From positions 1-10,647 of the forward strand of contig CAYYTU010000085.1 of assembly GCA_964474655.1 (NCBI GenBank): a DNA stretch of 10,647 nucleotides. The letters are read 5' to 3'. Both the position numbers and the translations under genes were made by a program. Source of the DNA: CAYYTU01 sp964474655 (lineage in GTDB: Bacteria > Chloroflexota > Anaerolineae > B4-G1). The notes under the pieces were generated by a model that was given only the letters and a program-made list of their open reading frames with translations, had not been told where the DNA came from and searched no databases. Each line of letters starts with the position of its first letter. Position 1 is the first letter of the stretch. This document shows positions 1 through 6,029 of this stretch, piece by piece.

Positions 1-40
1 CCCCAGGACGGTGGTTTGTGAGAGTTAAGAGGAGACTACT

Positions 41-286
41 ATGGGCAAATCAGAAACGTTACAAGATCAACCGGCGCAATGCACCTGTATAAAAGACGGT
101 TTCGGCGCACTGCCGCCAGAGATGCGACCAAAGCCGAAGAAGAAGAGCAGCCTGCGCAAGGTCACTTGCCCTGGTTGCGGATTGGTCTACTCGACCAATC
201 GGGAGACGGACCTGTGTATGGAGTGCGAGAAGAAACAACGTCAAGGTGGATTGTCTGAAGGAGCCGTCGATGAACAAAATGCATGA
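41..286 (+). CDS. Small Cys-rich zinc-ribbon protein, function unknown
   Basis: An 81-residue protein starting at ATG 41 behind AGAGGAG (28-34, 6-nt spacer). It has a CTC pair (C14, C16), a basic central stretch around residues 30-40 (KPKKK), and a CPGC...CMEC zinc-ribbon signature (C43, C46, C59, C62). This is the usual pattern of a four-Cys zinc knuckle, or possibly of an iron site. The tail after residue 66 is polar and looks disordered. Its last 17 bases overlap the start of the lipoamide dehydrogenase gene, so the two are very probably co-transcribed and translationally coupled. I do not recognise a named family. A metal-binding accessory or nucleic-acid-binding role is possible, but only the metal-site pattern is visible. 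The gene may not be first in its operon, because only 40 bases lie upstream in this window. Confidence 0.75.
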   Translation: MGKSETLQDQPAQCTCIKDGFGALPPEMRPKPKKKSSLRKVTCPGCGLVYSTNRETDLCMECEKKQRQGGLSEGAVDEQNA

Positions 287-1676
287 TGTCGCAATCCTCG
301 GCGCAGGACCCGGCGGCTACGTCGCTGCATTGCGAGCGGCCCAACTTGGCGCCGACGTGGCCCTGGTGGAAAAAGAGCGCGTGGGCGGGACCTGCCTCAA
401 CGTCGGCTGCATCCCCACCAAGGCCCTGACCACGGCGACCGATCTGCTGATCGAAGCCCGACGCGGCGCGGATTTTGGGCTCATCATCCCCGAGGCCCGG
501 CCCGACCTATCGGCGTTGATGGCCTACAAGCGAGAAACCGTGGATAATCTGGTGGGCGGCGTGGAGCGGCTGTTGGAGGAGCGCGGGGTGACGCTGATAC
601 GCGGCGTGGGTCGCCTGGCGGCGCCGGATACGTTGCAGGTGGCCGATCGGGATGGCGGGACGACGGATGTCTCGGCCAAACACGTGATCCTGGCCCCCGG
701 CTCCGTGACCGCGCGTCCGCCCATTCCGGGCCTCGATCTGCCCGGGGTAATGACCTCCACCGAGGCCCTGACCATCGCTGAGGTGCCGGAGCGCTTGATC
801 GTCGTCGGCGGGGGCGTGATCGGGCTGGAGTTCACCTCCATCTACCAGGCGCTGGGCAGCCGGGTGACGATTCTGGAGATGATGCCCACGCTGCTGCCCG
901 GCCTGATCGGCAAGCGCTTCGCCAAGCGGCTGGCGATCACGCTTCATCGACAAGGGATGGATATTCAGACCGGGGCCACGGTGCAGAGGATTGAGGCCAT
1001 TGATGAGGGCCTGCGCGTGGTCTTCGAGGGCCGCCGGGGCGAGGAAACGGTCCAGGGGGAGCGCGTGCTGGTCGCTGTGGGACGCTGGCCCAACACCGCG
1101 AACCTGGGCCTGGAAGATGTGGGAGTAGCGATGAACGGTCGCGCCATCGCCGTGGACGAGCGCCTGCAGACCAACGTGTCGAACGTATGGGCCATCGGCG
1201 ACGCCGTGGGCGGCCCGATGCTGGCTCACAAGGCGATGGTAGACGGACGGGTGGCCGCGGAGAATGCCACGGGCGGGGACGTCTCCGTCGACTATGGCGC
1301 GGTACCGGACGTGATATGGACCCGCCCGGAGGTGGCCAGCGTCGGTTTCACCCAGGACGAGGCGCGTGAACAGGGAATTGCGTTCAAAGTGACCAAGTTC
1401 CCCTTCTCGGCCACGCCCAAGGCCCAAATTCTAGGCCAGACCGAGGGATTGATCCAATTGGTGTGCGAGGAGGAGAGCGGGCGCGTGCTGGGCGTTCACA
1501 TGATGGGGCCGCACGTGACCGACCTGATCGCCGAGGGCGCGCTGGCGGTGCAGATGGGCGCCACGGCCGACGATCTGGCCTGGACCACTCACGCCCATCC
1601 CACGCTGCCGGAGGCGATGCTGGAGGCCGCCCTGGGCTTCCGGGATGCGACGATTCATCATCATACGCGACGATAG
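270..1676 (+). CDS. lpdA: Dihydrolipoamide dehydrogenase (E3)
   Basis: A 468-residue flavoprotein disulfide reductase that reoxidises protein-bound dihydrolipoamide to lipoamide with NAD+, or runs in reverse, in the cytoplasm. Visible features in order: FAD dinucleotide-binding GAGPGG (11-16); redox-active disulfide GGTCLNVGCIPTK (C42, C47); NAD-binding GGGVIG (180-185); the second FAD motif ending in AIGD (308-311); and the C-terminal catalytic HAHPTLPE (H443, E448 dyad). Length is normal for the family. ATG 270 is preferred over the upstream in-frame GTG 246 because AAGGAG (258-263) sits 6 nt before it and the Rossmann strand then begins at the usual place. The tail contains a natural HHH before the stop. 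The next gene, 65 nt on, is a lipoyl-carrier protein, its expected substrate. No pyruvate, 2-oxoglutarate or glycine-cleavage partner lies nearby, so this looks like a dedicated E3 rather than the housekeeping one (inference). Confidence 0.97.
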   Translation: MNKMHDVAILGAGPGGYVAALRAAQLGADVALVEKERVGGTCLNVGCIPTKALTTATDLLIEARRGADFGLIIPEARPDLSALMAYKRETVDNLVGGVERLLEERGVTLIRGVGRLAAPDTLQVADRDGGTTDVSAKHVILAPGSVTARPPIPGLDLPGVMTSTEALTIAEVPERLIVVGGGVIGLEFTSIYQALGSRVTILEMMPTLLPGLIGKRFAKRLAITLHRQGMDIQTGATVQRIEAIDEGLRVVFEGRRGEETVQGERVLVAVGRWPNTANLGLEDVGVAMNGRAIAVDERLQTNVSNVWAIGDAVGGPMLAHKAMVDGRVAAENATGGDVSVDYGAVPDVIWTRPEVASVGFTQDEAREQGIAFKVTKFPFSATPKAQILGQTEGLIQLVCEEESGRVLGVHMMGPHVTDLIAEGALAVQMGATADDLAWTTHAHPTLPEAMLEAALGFRDATIHHHTRR

Positions 1677-1696
1677 GCAGGCCCTACAGGTTTCCG

Positions 1697-1715
1697 AAAA
1701 CCCTCAGGGTCTTTT
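1697..1715 (+). terminator. Weak hairpin with short T-run after lpdA
   Basis: In the 65-nt gap after lpdA, ACCC and GGGT pair around a 3-base loop, flanked by an A-run on the left and CTTTT on the right. A second small hairpin (GGTTT/AAACC) overlaps it. The stem is short, so at most it would attenuate read-through into the lipoyl-carrier gene. Low certainty. Confidence 0.2.
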
Positions 1716-1741
1716 AGTGAGATCATATTTGGGAGGTTAAC

Positions 1742-2194
1742 ATGACAGACGTATTGGAATTTACACTGGATAAGTTTCGCTTCGAGGTGCCCACCGATCG
1801 CTATTACAGCGATGAGGGGTTGTGGGTTCTCCCCGAGGGGGAAAATCGCGTGCGGATCGGCCTTTCCGACTTCGTGCAGCAGCGCAGCGGCGACGTGGCC
1901 TTCGCAGAGATCAAGCCGCAGGGTACGGCTCTTGAGCCGGGCGACGAGGTGGCCGTGATCGAGACCATCAAGGTCGATATCTACTTCGTCTCGCCGGTCG
2001 CAGGCCAGGTCTTGGAGGTCAACCCGGAGATGGACATGGCGCCGGAGGCGATCAACCAGGATCCCTACGGCGAGGGCTGGCTGGCCGTGCTTGAGGCCGA
2101 GGACTGGGAGGCCGCCCGCGAGCGCTTGCTCGATCCGGAGGCCTACTTCGAGATCATGAAGGAAGAGGCGAGGGAGGAGGCCAAGAAACTATGA
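1742..2194 (+). CDS. gcvH: Lipoyl-carrier protein, GcvH (H-protein) family
   Basis: A 150-residue protein with the H-protein/lipoyl fold. The core QQRSGDVAFAEIKPQGTALE (46-65), the lipoylation hairpin IETIKVD with K77 as the expected lipoyl-lysine, SPVAGQVLEVN (84-94) and NQDPYGEGW (105-113) all match GcvH. Known H-proteins shuttle aminomethyl groups on lipoate between the P, T and L proteins. Relatives called lipoate-binding proteins (LbpA) instead serve Hdr-like sulfur oxidation. The sequence ETIKVD differs from the common ESVKA loop. The charged C-terminal helix (about 119-150) makes it some 20 residues longer than typical GcvH. A GGGAGG site lies 5 nt before ATG 1742. It follows lpdA and overlaps the next gene by ATGA. 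No gcvP, gcvT, lipoate ligase or lipoyl synthase is in the window. I infer a thiol or sulfur carrier rather than a glycine-cleavage component, but only the fold and the lysine are directly visible. Confidence 0.9.
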   Translation: MTDVLEFTLDKFRFEVPTDRYYSDEGLWVLPEGENRVRIGLSDFVQQRSGDVAFAEIKPQGTALEPGDEVAVIETIKVDIYFVSPVAGQVLEVNPEMDMAPEAINQDPYGEGWLAVLEAEDWEAARERLLDPEAYFEIMKEEAREEAKKL

Positions 2195-2619
2195 GCGATG
2201 AGGAGCGCAAAGTGATGCTGGTCCCATGCAGCGGGCTGGGCAAGACGCTGGGCACGGTCAGCCGCGAGGCGGCCTACGAGGTGCTAGAGGACCTGCGGCC
2301 CGATGAGACTGGACTGAGCCCACTTTCCTTGCTGGTGCTGGGCGACGAGGAGACCCGCGCTGCGCTGGCGGATAATCCGGCGGTGACCATCGACGGCTGC
2401 AAACTGGCCTGCGCCAGCAAGATGGTGGAGGAGAGCGGCGGAACCGTGGCGCGCGATTTCGCCGTGCTCGACGCTTACCGTCGCCACCGCGAGTTCAAGC
2501 CGCGCGGCATTGCCGATCTGAACGAGGGCGGGAAAAAACTGGCCCACGCGCTGGCGGAGGAGATCGCGGAAACCGTGGACGATTTGTCGGAGGACAAGGT
2601 GGATACACAAGATGCCTGA
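2191..2619 (+). CDS. DGC-motif putative metal-binding Cys protein, paralog A
   Basis: A 142-residue cytoplasmic protein. It begins with a beta strand into PCSGLGKTLGTVSREAAYEV (12-31) and carries the hallmark IDGCKLACASK (67-77; D68, G69, C70, C74). This pattern matches what I know as DGC-domain proteins, annotated as putative zinc-binding with no established biochemical role. Visible Cys are C13, C70 and C74. The central strand that carries a Cys in the neighbouring paralog (ICLP) is SLLVLGDEE here, so one ligand is missing. The tail (118-142) is a charged helix. Its start overlaps the stop of the lipoyl-carrier gene (ATGA) and its end overlaps the next paralog by 8 nt, so expression should be tightly coupled. 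Placement right after a lipoyl carrier suggests that the Cys set accepts electrons, sulfur or metal from it (inference). Confidence 0.75.
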   Translation: MSDEERKVMLVPCSGLGKTLGTVSREAAYEVLEDLRPDETGLSPLSLLVLGDEETRAALADNPAVTIDGCKLACASKMVEESGGTVARDFAVLDAYRRHREFKPRGIADLNEGGKKLAHALAEEIAETVDDLSEDKVDTQDA

Positions 2620-3346
2620 TCTACCGCAGAAGAAAGTCGGTATCGTGGCCTGCTCTGGGGAGGAGATGGCGGAAGGCACCGTGACCCGGCAGGCGGCGCT
2701 GAAGGTGTTGGAGCAACTGCGCCCCGACGACACGGTGACCATCTGCCTGCCGCTCTTCCTGGCCGGCGGGGAGCAGGATCGGGCCTTCGCCCGCTTCTAC
2801 CCCACCATCGCCGTGGACGGCTGCGAGAAGCGCTGCGCCGCCCGCGGCACCGCCATGCACTCCGGCGAGCCGGCGGCCGAGATCGTGGTCACTGATCTTG
2901 TAGAAGAGGACGGCGAGCTCGGAAGCGGCCGGCAGTTGAGCGCCGCTGGCATAGAGGCCGTGGATGCCATAGCGGAACGGATCGCCCAGACGGCGGACGA
3001 GCTGCTGGGCGTGAAGTGGGATCGGCGACAAGGTGAAATCGTCGAGGAGCCGGGCGCGGAGCGGGAAGAGGAACAAGAGGAATCCGAGGCCAAGGTGGCC
3101 ACCTGCGCCTGCGGCTCCGGCATCCCCATCCAGAAAGTACAGGTGAACGGGAAAGAGGACACTTTCATCGCCCTGCCGCTCATCTTCGAGCAGTTCCATC
3201 AGCAGGGCAAGCGGCCCGAGGATGGCGCCGCCGATGAATTGATGGAGACAGTCAAGATATACACACCGATCCCGGAAGGGGAAGAGGAAGCCTACCGGGA
3301 AGCCGTGATGCGCGAATACGCTGCATTTTGCGAGGAGGAGAGGTGA
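2612..3346 (+). CDS. DGC-motif Cys protein with unassigned C-terminal domain, paralog B
   Basis: A 244-residue protein in at least two parts. Residues 8-135 repeat the layout of the preceding gene: VACSG (C14), TICLPLFLAGGE (C45) and VDGCEKRCAA (D69, G70, C71, C75), giving a full four-Cys set. A Glu-rich linker (about 142-160) joins it to a roughly 80-residue second domain. That domain opens with TCACGSGIP (C165, C167), continues with an alpha/beta stretch containing VNGKEDTFIALPLIFEQF (178-195), and ends in a helix with C240. I do not recognise the second domain. AAGGTGG lies about 8 nt before ATG 2612, inside the end of the upstream gene. Its stop overlaps the OsmC start as TGATG. The linker suggests two separately folding units; the CAC motif could bind metal or form a redox site (inference). 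Confidence 0.75.
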   Translation: MPDLPQKKVGIVACSGEEMAEGTVTRQAALKVLEQLRPDDTVTICLPLFLAGGEQDRAFARFYPTIAVDGCEKRCAARGTAMHSGEPAAEIVVTDLVEEDGELGSGRQLSAAGIEAVDAIAERIAQTADELLGVKWDRRQGEIVEEPGAEREEEQEESEAKVATCACGSGIPIQKVQVNGKEDTFIALPLIFEQFHQQGKRPEDGAADELMETVKIYTPIPEGEEEAYREAVMREYAAFCEEER

Positions 3347-3795
3347 TGGCGGAAACTGCTACTTATCACACCACCGTCGAATGGACGGGCGAGCACTGGG
3401 GGCATATCGAGATGGGCAATGGGCCGGAGATGAAGTTCTCCGCCCCGCCCGACGCCGAGGGGCACGCCGGCGTGCTGACGCCGGAGGACGCCTTCGTGGC
3501 CGCGGTTAACACCTGCATCATGATGATGTTCATCTGGGCCACGGAGCGCTTCAAACTGGATCTGCAATCCTACACCTGCCGCGCCGAGGGTACAAAACTG
3601 ATCGAGCTGGACCGCACGGAGATCTTCACCGACGTCAAACTCTGGCCGCAGATCGTGATCGCGGCCGGTGACGAGGACCCGGAGCGGATCGAGGCCCGCA
3701 CGCGCCGGGCGCTCAAATCCGCGGAGAAGTACAGCCTGGTGGCAAACTCGGTCAAGTCGGAGGTGGTGATCGAGCCAACCATCGAGATTGTATAG
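3346..3795 (+). CDS. OsmC/Ohr-family protein
   Basis: A 149-residue OsmC-fold protein. Known members are Cys-based peroxidases acting on organic hydroperoxides. The family signature is seen in LTPEDAFVAAVNTCIMMMF (44-62), with C57 as the peroxidatic Cys at the start of the central helix, and in the closing EKYSLVANSVKSEV (127-140). At the place where peroxidatic family members carry a second, resolving Cys, this protein has S130; an unrelated C78 is present. The start at ATG 3346 is chosen over GTG 3328 because a GAGGAGGAGAGG site lies just upstream and the ATG overlaps the previous stop (TGATG). It is the last gene before an 89-nt spacer. Ohr proteins are known to be reduced by lipoyl groups and lipoamide dehydrogenase rather than thioredoxin, which fits this operon. 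The missing resolving Cys leaves the activity open. Confidence 0.9.
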   Translation: MAETATYHTTVEWTGEHWGHIEMGNGPEMKFSAPPDAEGHAGVLTPEDAFVAAVNTCIMMMFIWATERFKLDLQSYTCRAEGTKLIELDRTEIFTDVKLWPQIVIAAGDEDPERIEARTRRALKSAEKYSLVANSVKSEVVIEPTIEIV

Positions 3796-3797
3796 CG

Positions 3798-3809
3798 GTC
3801 AAGTTTGAC
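3798..3809. promoter_or_regulatory. Imperfect palindrome, possible operator
   Basis: GTCAAGTTTGAC is nearly self-complementary and lies at the start of the 89-nt spacer between the OsmC gene and the CPNC-protein gene. I see no convincing -10/-35 pair beside it. It could be a regulator site or chance. Confidence 0.15.
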
Positions 3810-3838
3810 GTGAGTAATTTGTGGCGACCTCTCTAGCT

Positions 3839-3863
3839 GTGGCCGGTCTCCTGACCGTGCCAC
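3839..3863 (+). promoter_or_regulatory. 10-bp stem-loop in leader of the CPNC-protein gene
   Basis: GTGGCCGGTC (3839-3848) pairs with GACCG-T-GCCAC (3853-3863) around a TCCT loop, giving ten pairs with one bulged T. There is no T-run after it, so a simple intrinsic terminator is unlikely. It ends 11 nt before the AGGAGG ribosome site (3875-3880) and may act as an attenuator, an RNA-stability element or a processing site between the two halves of the gene cluster. Confidence 0.4.
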
Positions 3864-3884
3864 TCAGGGAATATAGGAGGAAAG

Positions 3885-4154
3885 ATGACACTCAACATTA
3901 AAATTCTGGGGCCTGGTTGCCCCAACTGTCAACGAGTCGAGGAGAACACGGTGGAGGCGCTGGAAGTGCTGGGCGAGGAGAAGCCCGACCTGGAGGCGAC
4001 GGTCCAGCACGTGACGCAGATGGTGAAGATCATGGAATATGATATCCTGGCCACGCCGGGCCTGGTGGTGAACGAGGAGGTCGTCTGCGCCGGGCGGATA
4101 CCGAGGGTCAACGAGGTGGTCGGCTGGCTGCAAGCAGCGCTGGATGAGGCTTGA
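3885..4154 (+). CDS. Small redox-active disulfide (thioredoxin-like) protein
   Basis: An 89-residue glutaredoxin-sized thioredoxin-fold protein. The first strand leads into GPGCPNC (C12, C15), the active-site motif typical of the thioredoxin_3 or redox-active disulfide protein 2 family. The expected cis-proline is in ILATPGLVVNEEVV (P58), and an additional C68 follows. There is no signal peptide, so it is cytoplasmic. AGGAGG lies 4 nt before ATG 3885. The next gene, a radical SAM protein, begins 15 nt after its stop, so the two are probably co-expressed. In such families the protein exchanges disulfides with a local partner. Here the candidates are the lipoyl carrier and Lpd upstream, the OsmC and DGC proteins, or the cytoplasmic face of the CcdA proteins downstream. 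Which one is inference only. Confidence 0.88.
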   Translation: MTLNIKILGPGCPNCQRVEENTVEALEVLGEEKPDLEATVQHVTQMVKIMEYDILATPGLVVNEEVVCAGRIPRVNEVVGWLQAALDEA

Positions 4155-4169
4155 GATAAAGAAGGCCCG

Positions 4170-5360
4170 GTGAAGAAAGTAACGCTCGACCCAGAGGGGC
4201 GGCTGGCGTTGCCCTCCGAGGTGTGTCGTCGCTATCAGCTGGATGGCGGCGACCAGTTTTTGCTGGAGAGGACCGAATCCGGCCTGGCGCTCCATCCCTT
4301 GCGGCCGGACGTGCGCAAGGTCTACCTGGAGCCGACCACGCGCTGCAATCTGAACTGCCGCACCTGCGTGCGCAACGTCTGGGAGGATCCGCTGGCGGAT
4401 ATGAGCGCGGCCACCTTCGAGCGCGTCGTGGACGGGCTGCAAGGCCTGCCCGAACTGCAAGAGGTGGTCTTCGGCGGCTACGGCGAGCCCTTCGCCCATC
4501 CGCGCATCCTGGATTACCTGGCGGCGGTCAAGGAGCTGGGCGTGAAAATCGCCATCAGCACCAATGGCCTGCTGCTAGACGAGGAACGAGCGCGGGCGCT
4601 GGTGGAGCTGGGCGTCGACGGGCTCACCGTCTCGCTCGACGGCACCGACCCGGAGACCTACGCCGACGTGCGCCGTGGTGCCAGACTGGAGGCGGTGATG
4701 GAGAACGTCGAGGCGCTCAACCGGCTCAAGAGAGAAGCAGGCGCCTCGCGGCCGCGGGTGGGGATCGAGTTCGTGGCGCTGAAGCAGAACGAAGCGCAGA
4801 TTCCCGAGCTGCCGGACGCGGCCCAGCGGTTGGGGGCCAACCGGGTGCTGGTGACCCACGTGCTGCCCCACACGCCGGAGATGGCCGAGCAGGCGCTCTA
4901 CGGGCGCGAGCCTAGGCCCTCGCTGCCCATCGCCACCGGCTGGGCGGTCAAGAGCAGCGATTGGCTGTTGTGGGGCATCGTGGAGCTGCCGCGCATGAAC
5001 TGGGGCGCCGAGCGGCGCTGCCGCTTCGTGGGAGGCAACGCGCTGGTGGTGGGCTGGGACGGCGGGGTCAGCCCTTGCTACGCGCTTTCTCACTCCTATC
5101 CGTATTACATTTTCGGGCGGCGCAAGGAGGTCAGCCGCTACACGCTTGGCAACGCCAACCAGCAGGATCTGGCGGCGATCTGGATGACGGAGGACTACGT
5201 GCGCTTCCGCGCCGAGGTGCGCCGCTTCAACTTCCCGTCGTGTGTGGACTGCGATCTGCGCGACACCTGCGACATCACCGAGTCGAACGACGGCTGCTGG
5301 GGCTGGTGTCCCTCCTGCGCCGACTGCCTGTGGGCGCAGGACATCGTGCGCTGCCCCTAA
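4170..5360 (+). CDS. Radical SAM/SPASM protein with N-terminal AbrB-like domain (tungsten-enzyme maturase-like)
   Basis: A 396-residue protein. Residues 1-45 form a SpoVT-AbrB-like swapped-hairpin domain (VTLDPEGRLALP, 4-15; GLALHPL, 38-44). The radical SAM core follows, with the cluster motif CNLNCRTC (C59, C63, C66) after VYLEPTTR, and a GGYGEP glycine motif. It ends in a SPASM-type region for auxiliary iron-sulfur clusters (C284, C303, C358, C361, C367, C376, C380, C383, C386, C395). This architecture agrees with the family I know as tungsten-cofactor oxidoreductase radical SAM maturase, usually found beside aldehyde:ferredoxin oxidoreductase-type enzymes. No such enzyme is in this window, so its target is elsewhere or different. 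The start is GTG 4170, with AAGAAGG a few bases upstream. The AbrB-like piece is more likely a protein-interaction or peptide-binding module than a DNA binder (inference). Confidence 0.88.
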   Translation: MKKVTLDPEGRLALPSEVCRRYQLDGGDQFLLERTESGLALHPLRPDVRKVYLEPTTRCNLNCRTCVRNVWEDPLADMSAATFERVVDGLQGLPELQEVVFGGYGEPFAHPRILDYLAAVKELGVKIAISTNGLLLDEERARALVELGVDGLTVSLDGTDPETYADVRRGARLEAVMENVEALNRLKREAGASRPRVGIEFVALKQNEAQIPELPDAAQRLGANRVLVTHVLPHTPEMAEQALYGREPRPSLPIATGWAVKSSDWLLWGIVELPRMNWGAERRCRFVGGNALVVGWDGGVSPCYALSHSYPYYIFGRRKEVSRYTLGNANQQDLAAIWMTEDYVRFRAEVRRFNFPSCVDCDLRDTCDITESNDGCWGWCPSCADCLWAQDIVRCP

Positions 5361-5484
5361 GTACGCGGGCAGGGCCACGCGCGAGGTTGAGGAGACGACG
5401 CACAACCGGGATGACCAGGATAAGATTATCGTCGCAGATTGAGATGATGTTCCTGATAGACACGTTGTCTGGAGGTCTTAGCTT

Positions 5485-5613
5485 ATGACCAAGTGTACTC
5501 CGTCCTGCCGGTGTTTGTGCCATCGCACACGCGCGGCGGGGCTCAAACGTCCGCCTCCCAGGGCGTTGCTGCCGGTACAGCAATGTAGTGTGATGATTCT
5601 GTTCAAGAGATAA
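5485..5613 (+). CDS. Possible 42-residue Cys-rich microprotein
   Basis: A short open frame (42 codons plus TAA) inside the 289-nt gap 5361-5649. It is supported by GGAGG at 5471-5475, 9 nt before ATG 5485. The predicted peptide opens MTKCTPSCRCLC (C4, C8, C10, C12), has a basic, proline-rich middle (residues 14-30) and one further C34. The clustered Cys recall the small Cys-rich protein at the start of the window and would suit metal or cluster binding. Against it, codon use is less GC3-biased than its neighbours, and the same stretch can fold into hairpins (TGTGC/GCACA at 5516-5529; TTGCTG/CAGCAA at 5566-5583). A structured leader RNA for the next gene is therefore a real alternative. The rest of the gap (5361-5470 and 5614-5649) shows no other convincing gene. 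Confidence 0.35.
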   Translation: MTKCTPSCRCLCHRTRAAGLKRPPPRALLPVQQCSVMILFKR

Positions 5614-5649
5614 GATCGAGACGAGATACCTGAGGAGGTAAGGTAAAAG

Positions 5650-6018
5650 ATGGCTGAGAACGGAAAGCCGCGCTTTGTGATGTGTATCTGCACCGGTGAG
5701 TGCCCCGGATTCGAGGAGCTGGATCTGTGGCCGCTGATGAACCGGGTGCGCAACGAGCTGGACGTGGAGTACGACATCGTCCATCCGCAGCTGTGCGAGG
5801 AGGACGGGGATCGCTTCTGGCACGACTACGCCAAGCCGGGCGTGACCTACGTCGTCGGTGCCTGCGCTCCCACTATGCAGCGCAAGATGTTCAAGGATGC
5901 GCTGGCGGACGTAGGCGCTGACTTCGACGAGCAGGTGGTGCCGCTCGACCTGCGCAACAAGACCACCGAGGAGGCCTTCCAGAAGGTGGCCGATGCGGTG
6001 GCTGGGTTTGGGAAGTAG
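5650..6018 (+). CDS. Stand-alone HdrA N-terminal-domain-like protein
   Basis: A 122-residue cytoplasmic protein resembling the N-terminal segment of heterodisulfide reductase subunit A. A strand enters MCICTGEC (C12, C14, C18). LCEEDG (C49) follows where HdrA has a CSEDG-like turn. VVGACAPTMQRKMF (68-81; C72) matches the HdrA VVAACTPRTHE-type motif, and VPLDLRNKTTEEAFQKV (97-113) follows where HdrA names the partner-contact strand and helix. The FAD-binding and ferredoxin domains of full HdrA (about 650 residues or more) are absent, and no HdrB or HdrC is nearby. A GAGGAGG site lies 11 nt before ATG 5650. The ferredoxin gene starts 11 nt after its stop, and AGGAGG overlaps the stop, so the two almost certainly work as a pair, together resembling separated pieces of HdrA. 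An electron-transfer or Cys-ligated cluster role is inferred. Confidence 0.7.
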   Translation: MAENGKPRFVMCICTGECPGFEELDLWPLMNRVRNELDVEYDIVHPQLCEEDGDRFWHDYAKPGVTYVVGACAPTMQRKMFKDALADVGADFDEQVVPLDLRNKTTEEAFQKVADAVAGFGK

Positions 6019-6029
6019 GAGGTTGCCAG

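Noticed and set aside
246..269. GTG 246 as the lpdA start
   Set aside because: It would add eight residues before the usual Rossmann start and has no good ribosome site; AAGGAG is positioned for ATG 270.
507..1427. Long minus-strand open frame (306 codons) opposite lpdA
   Set aside because: It lies wholly antisense to a certain lpdA gene, its translation is low-complexity (His/Arg/Gln/Gly-rich) with no motif, and such frames arise from GC-biased third codon positions.
1742..2194. Interpretation as part of a normal glycine cleavage operon
   Set aside because: No P-, T- or lipoate-ligase genes flank it, and the partners are DGC and OsmC proteins. The H-protein fold is kept but the pathway assignment is not supported here.
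4575..5405. Long minus-strand open frame opposite the radical SAM gene
   Set aside because: Same GC-shadow pattern over a confident gene; no ribosome site or domain seen.
5411..5488. 25-codon frame ending ATGA at the micro-ORF start
   Set aside because: It has a poor ribosome site and no recognisable composition; the overlap with ATG 5485 alone is not enough.
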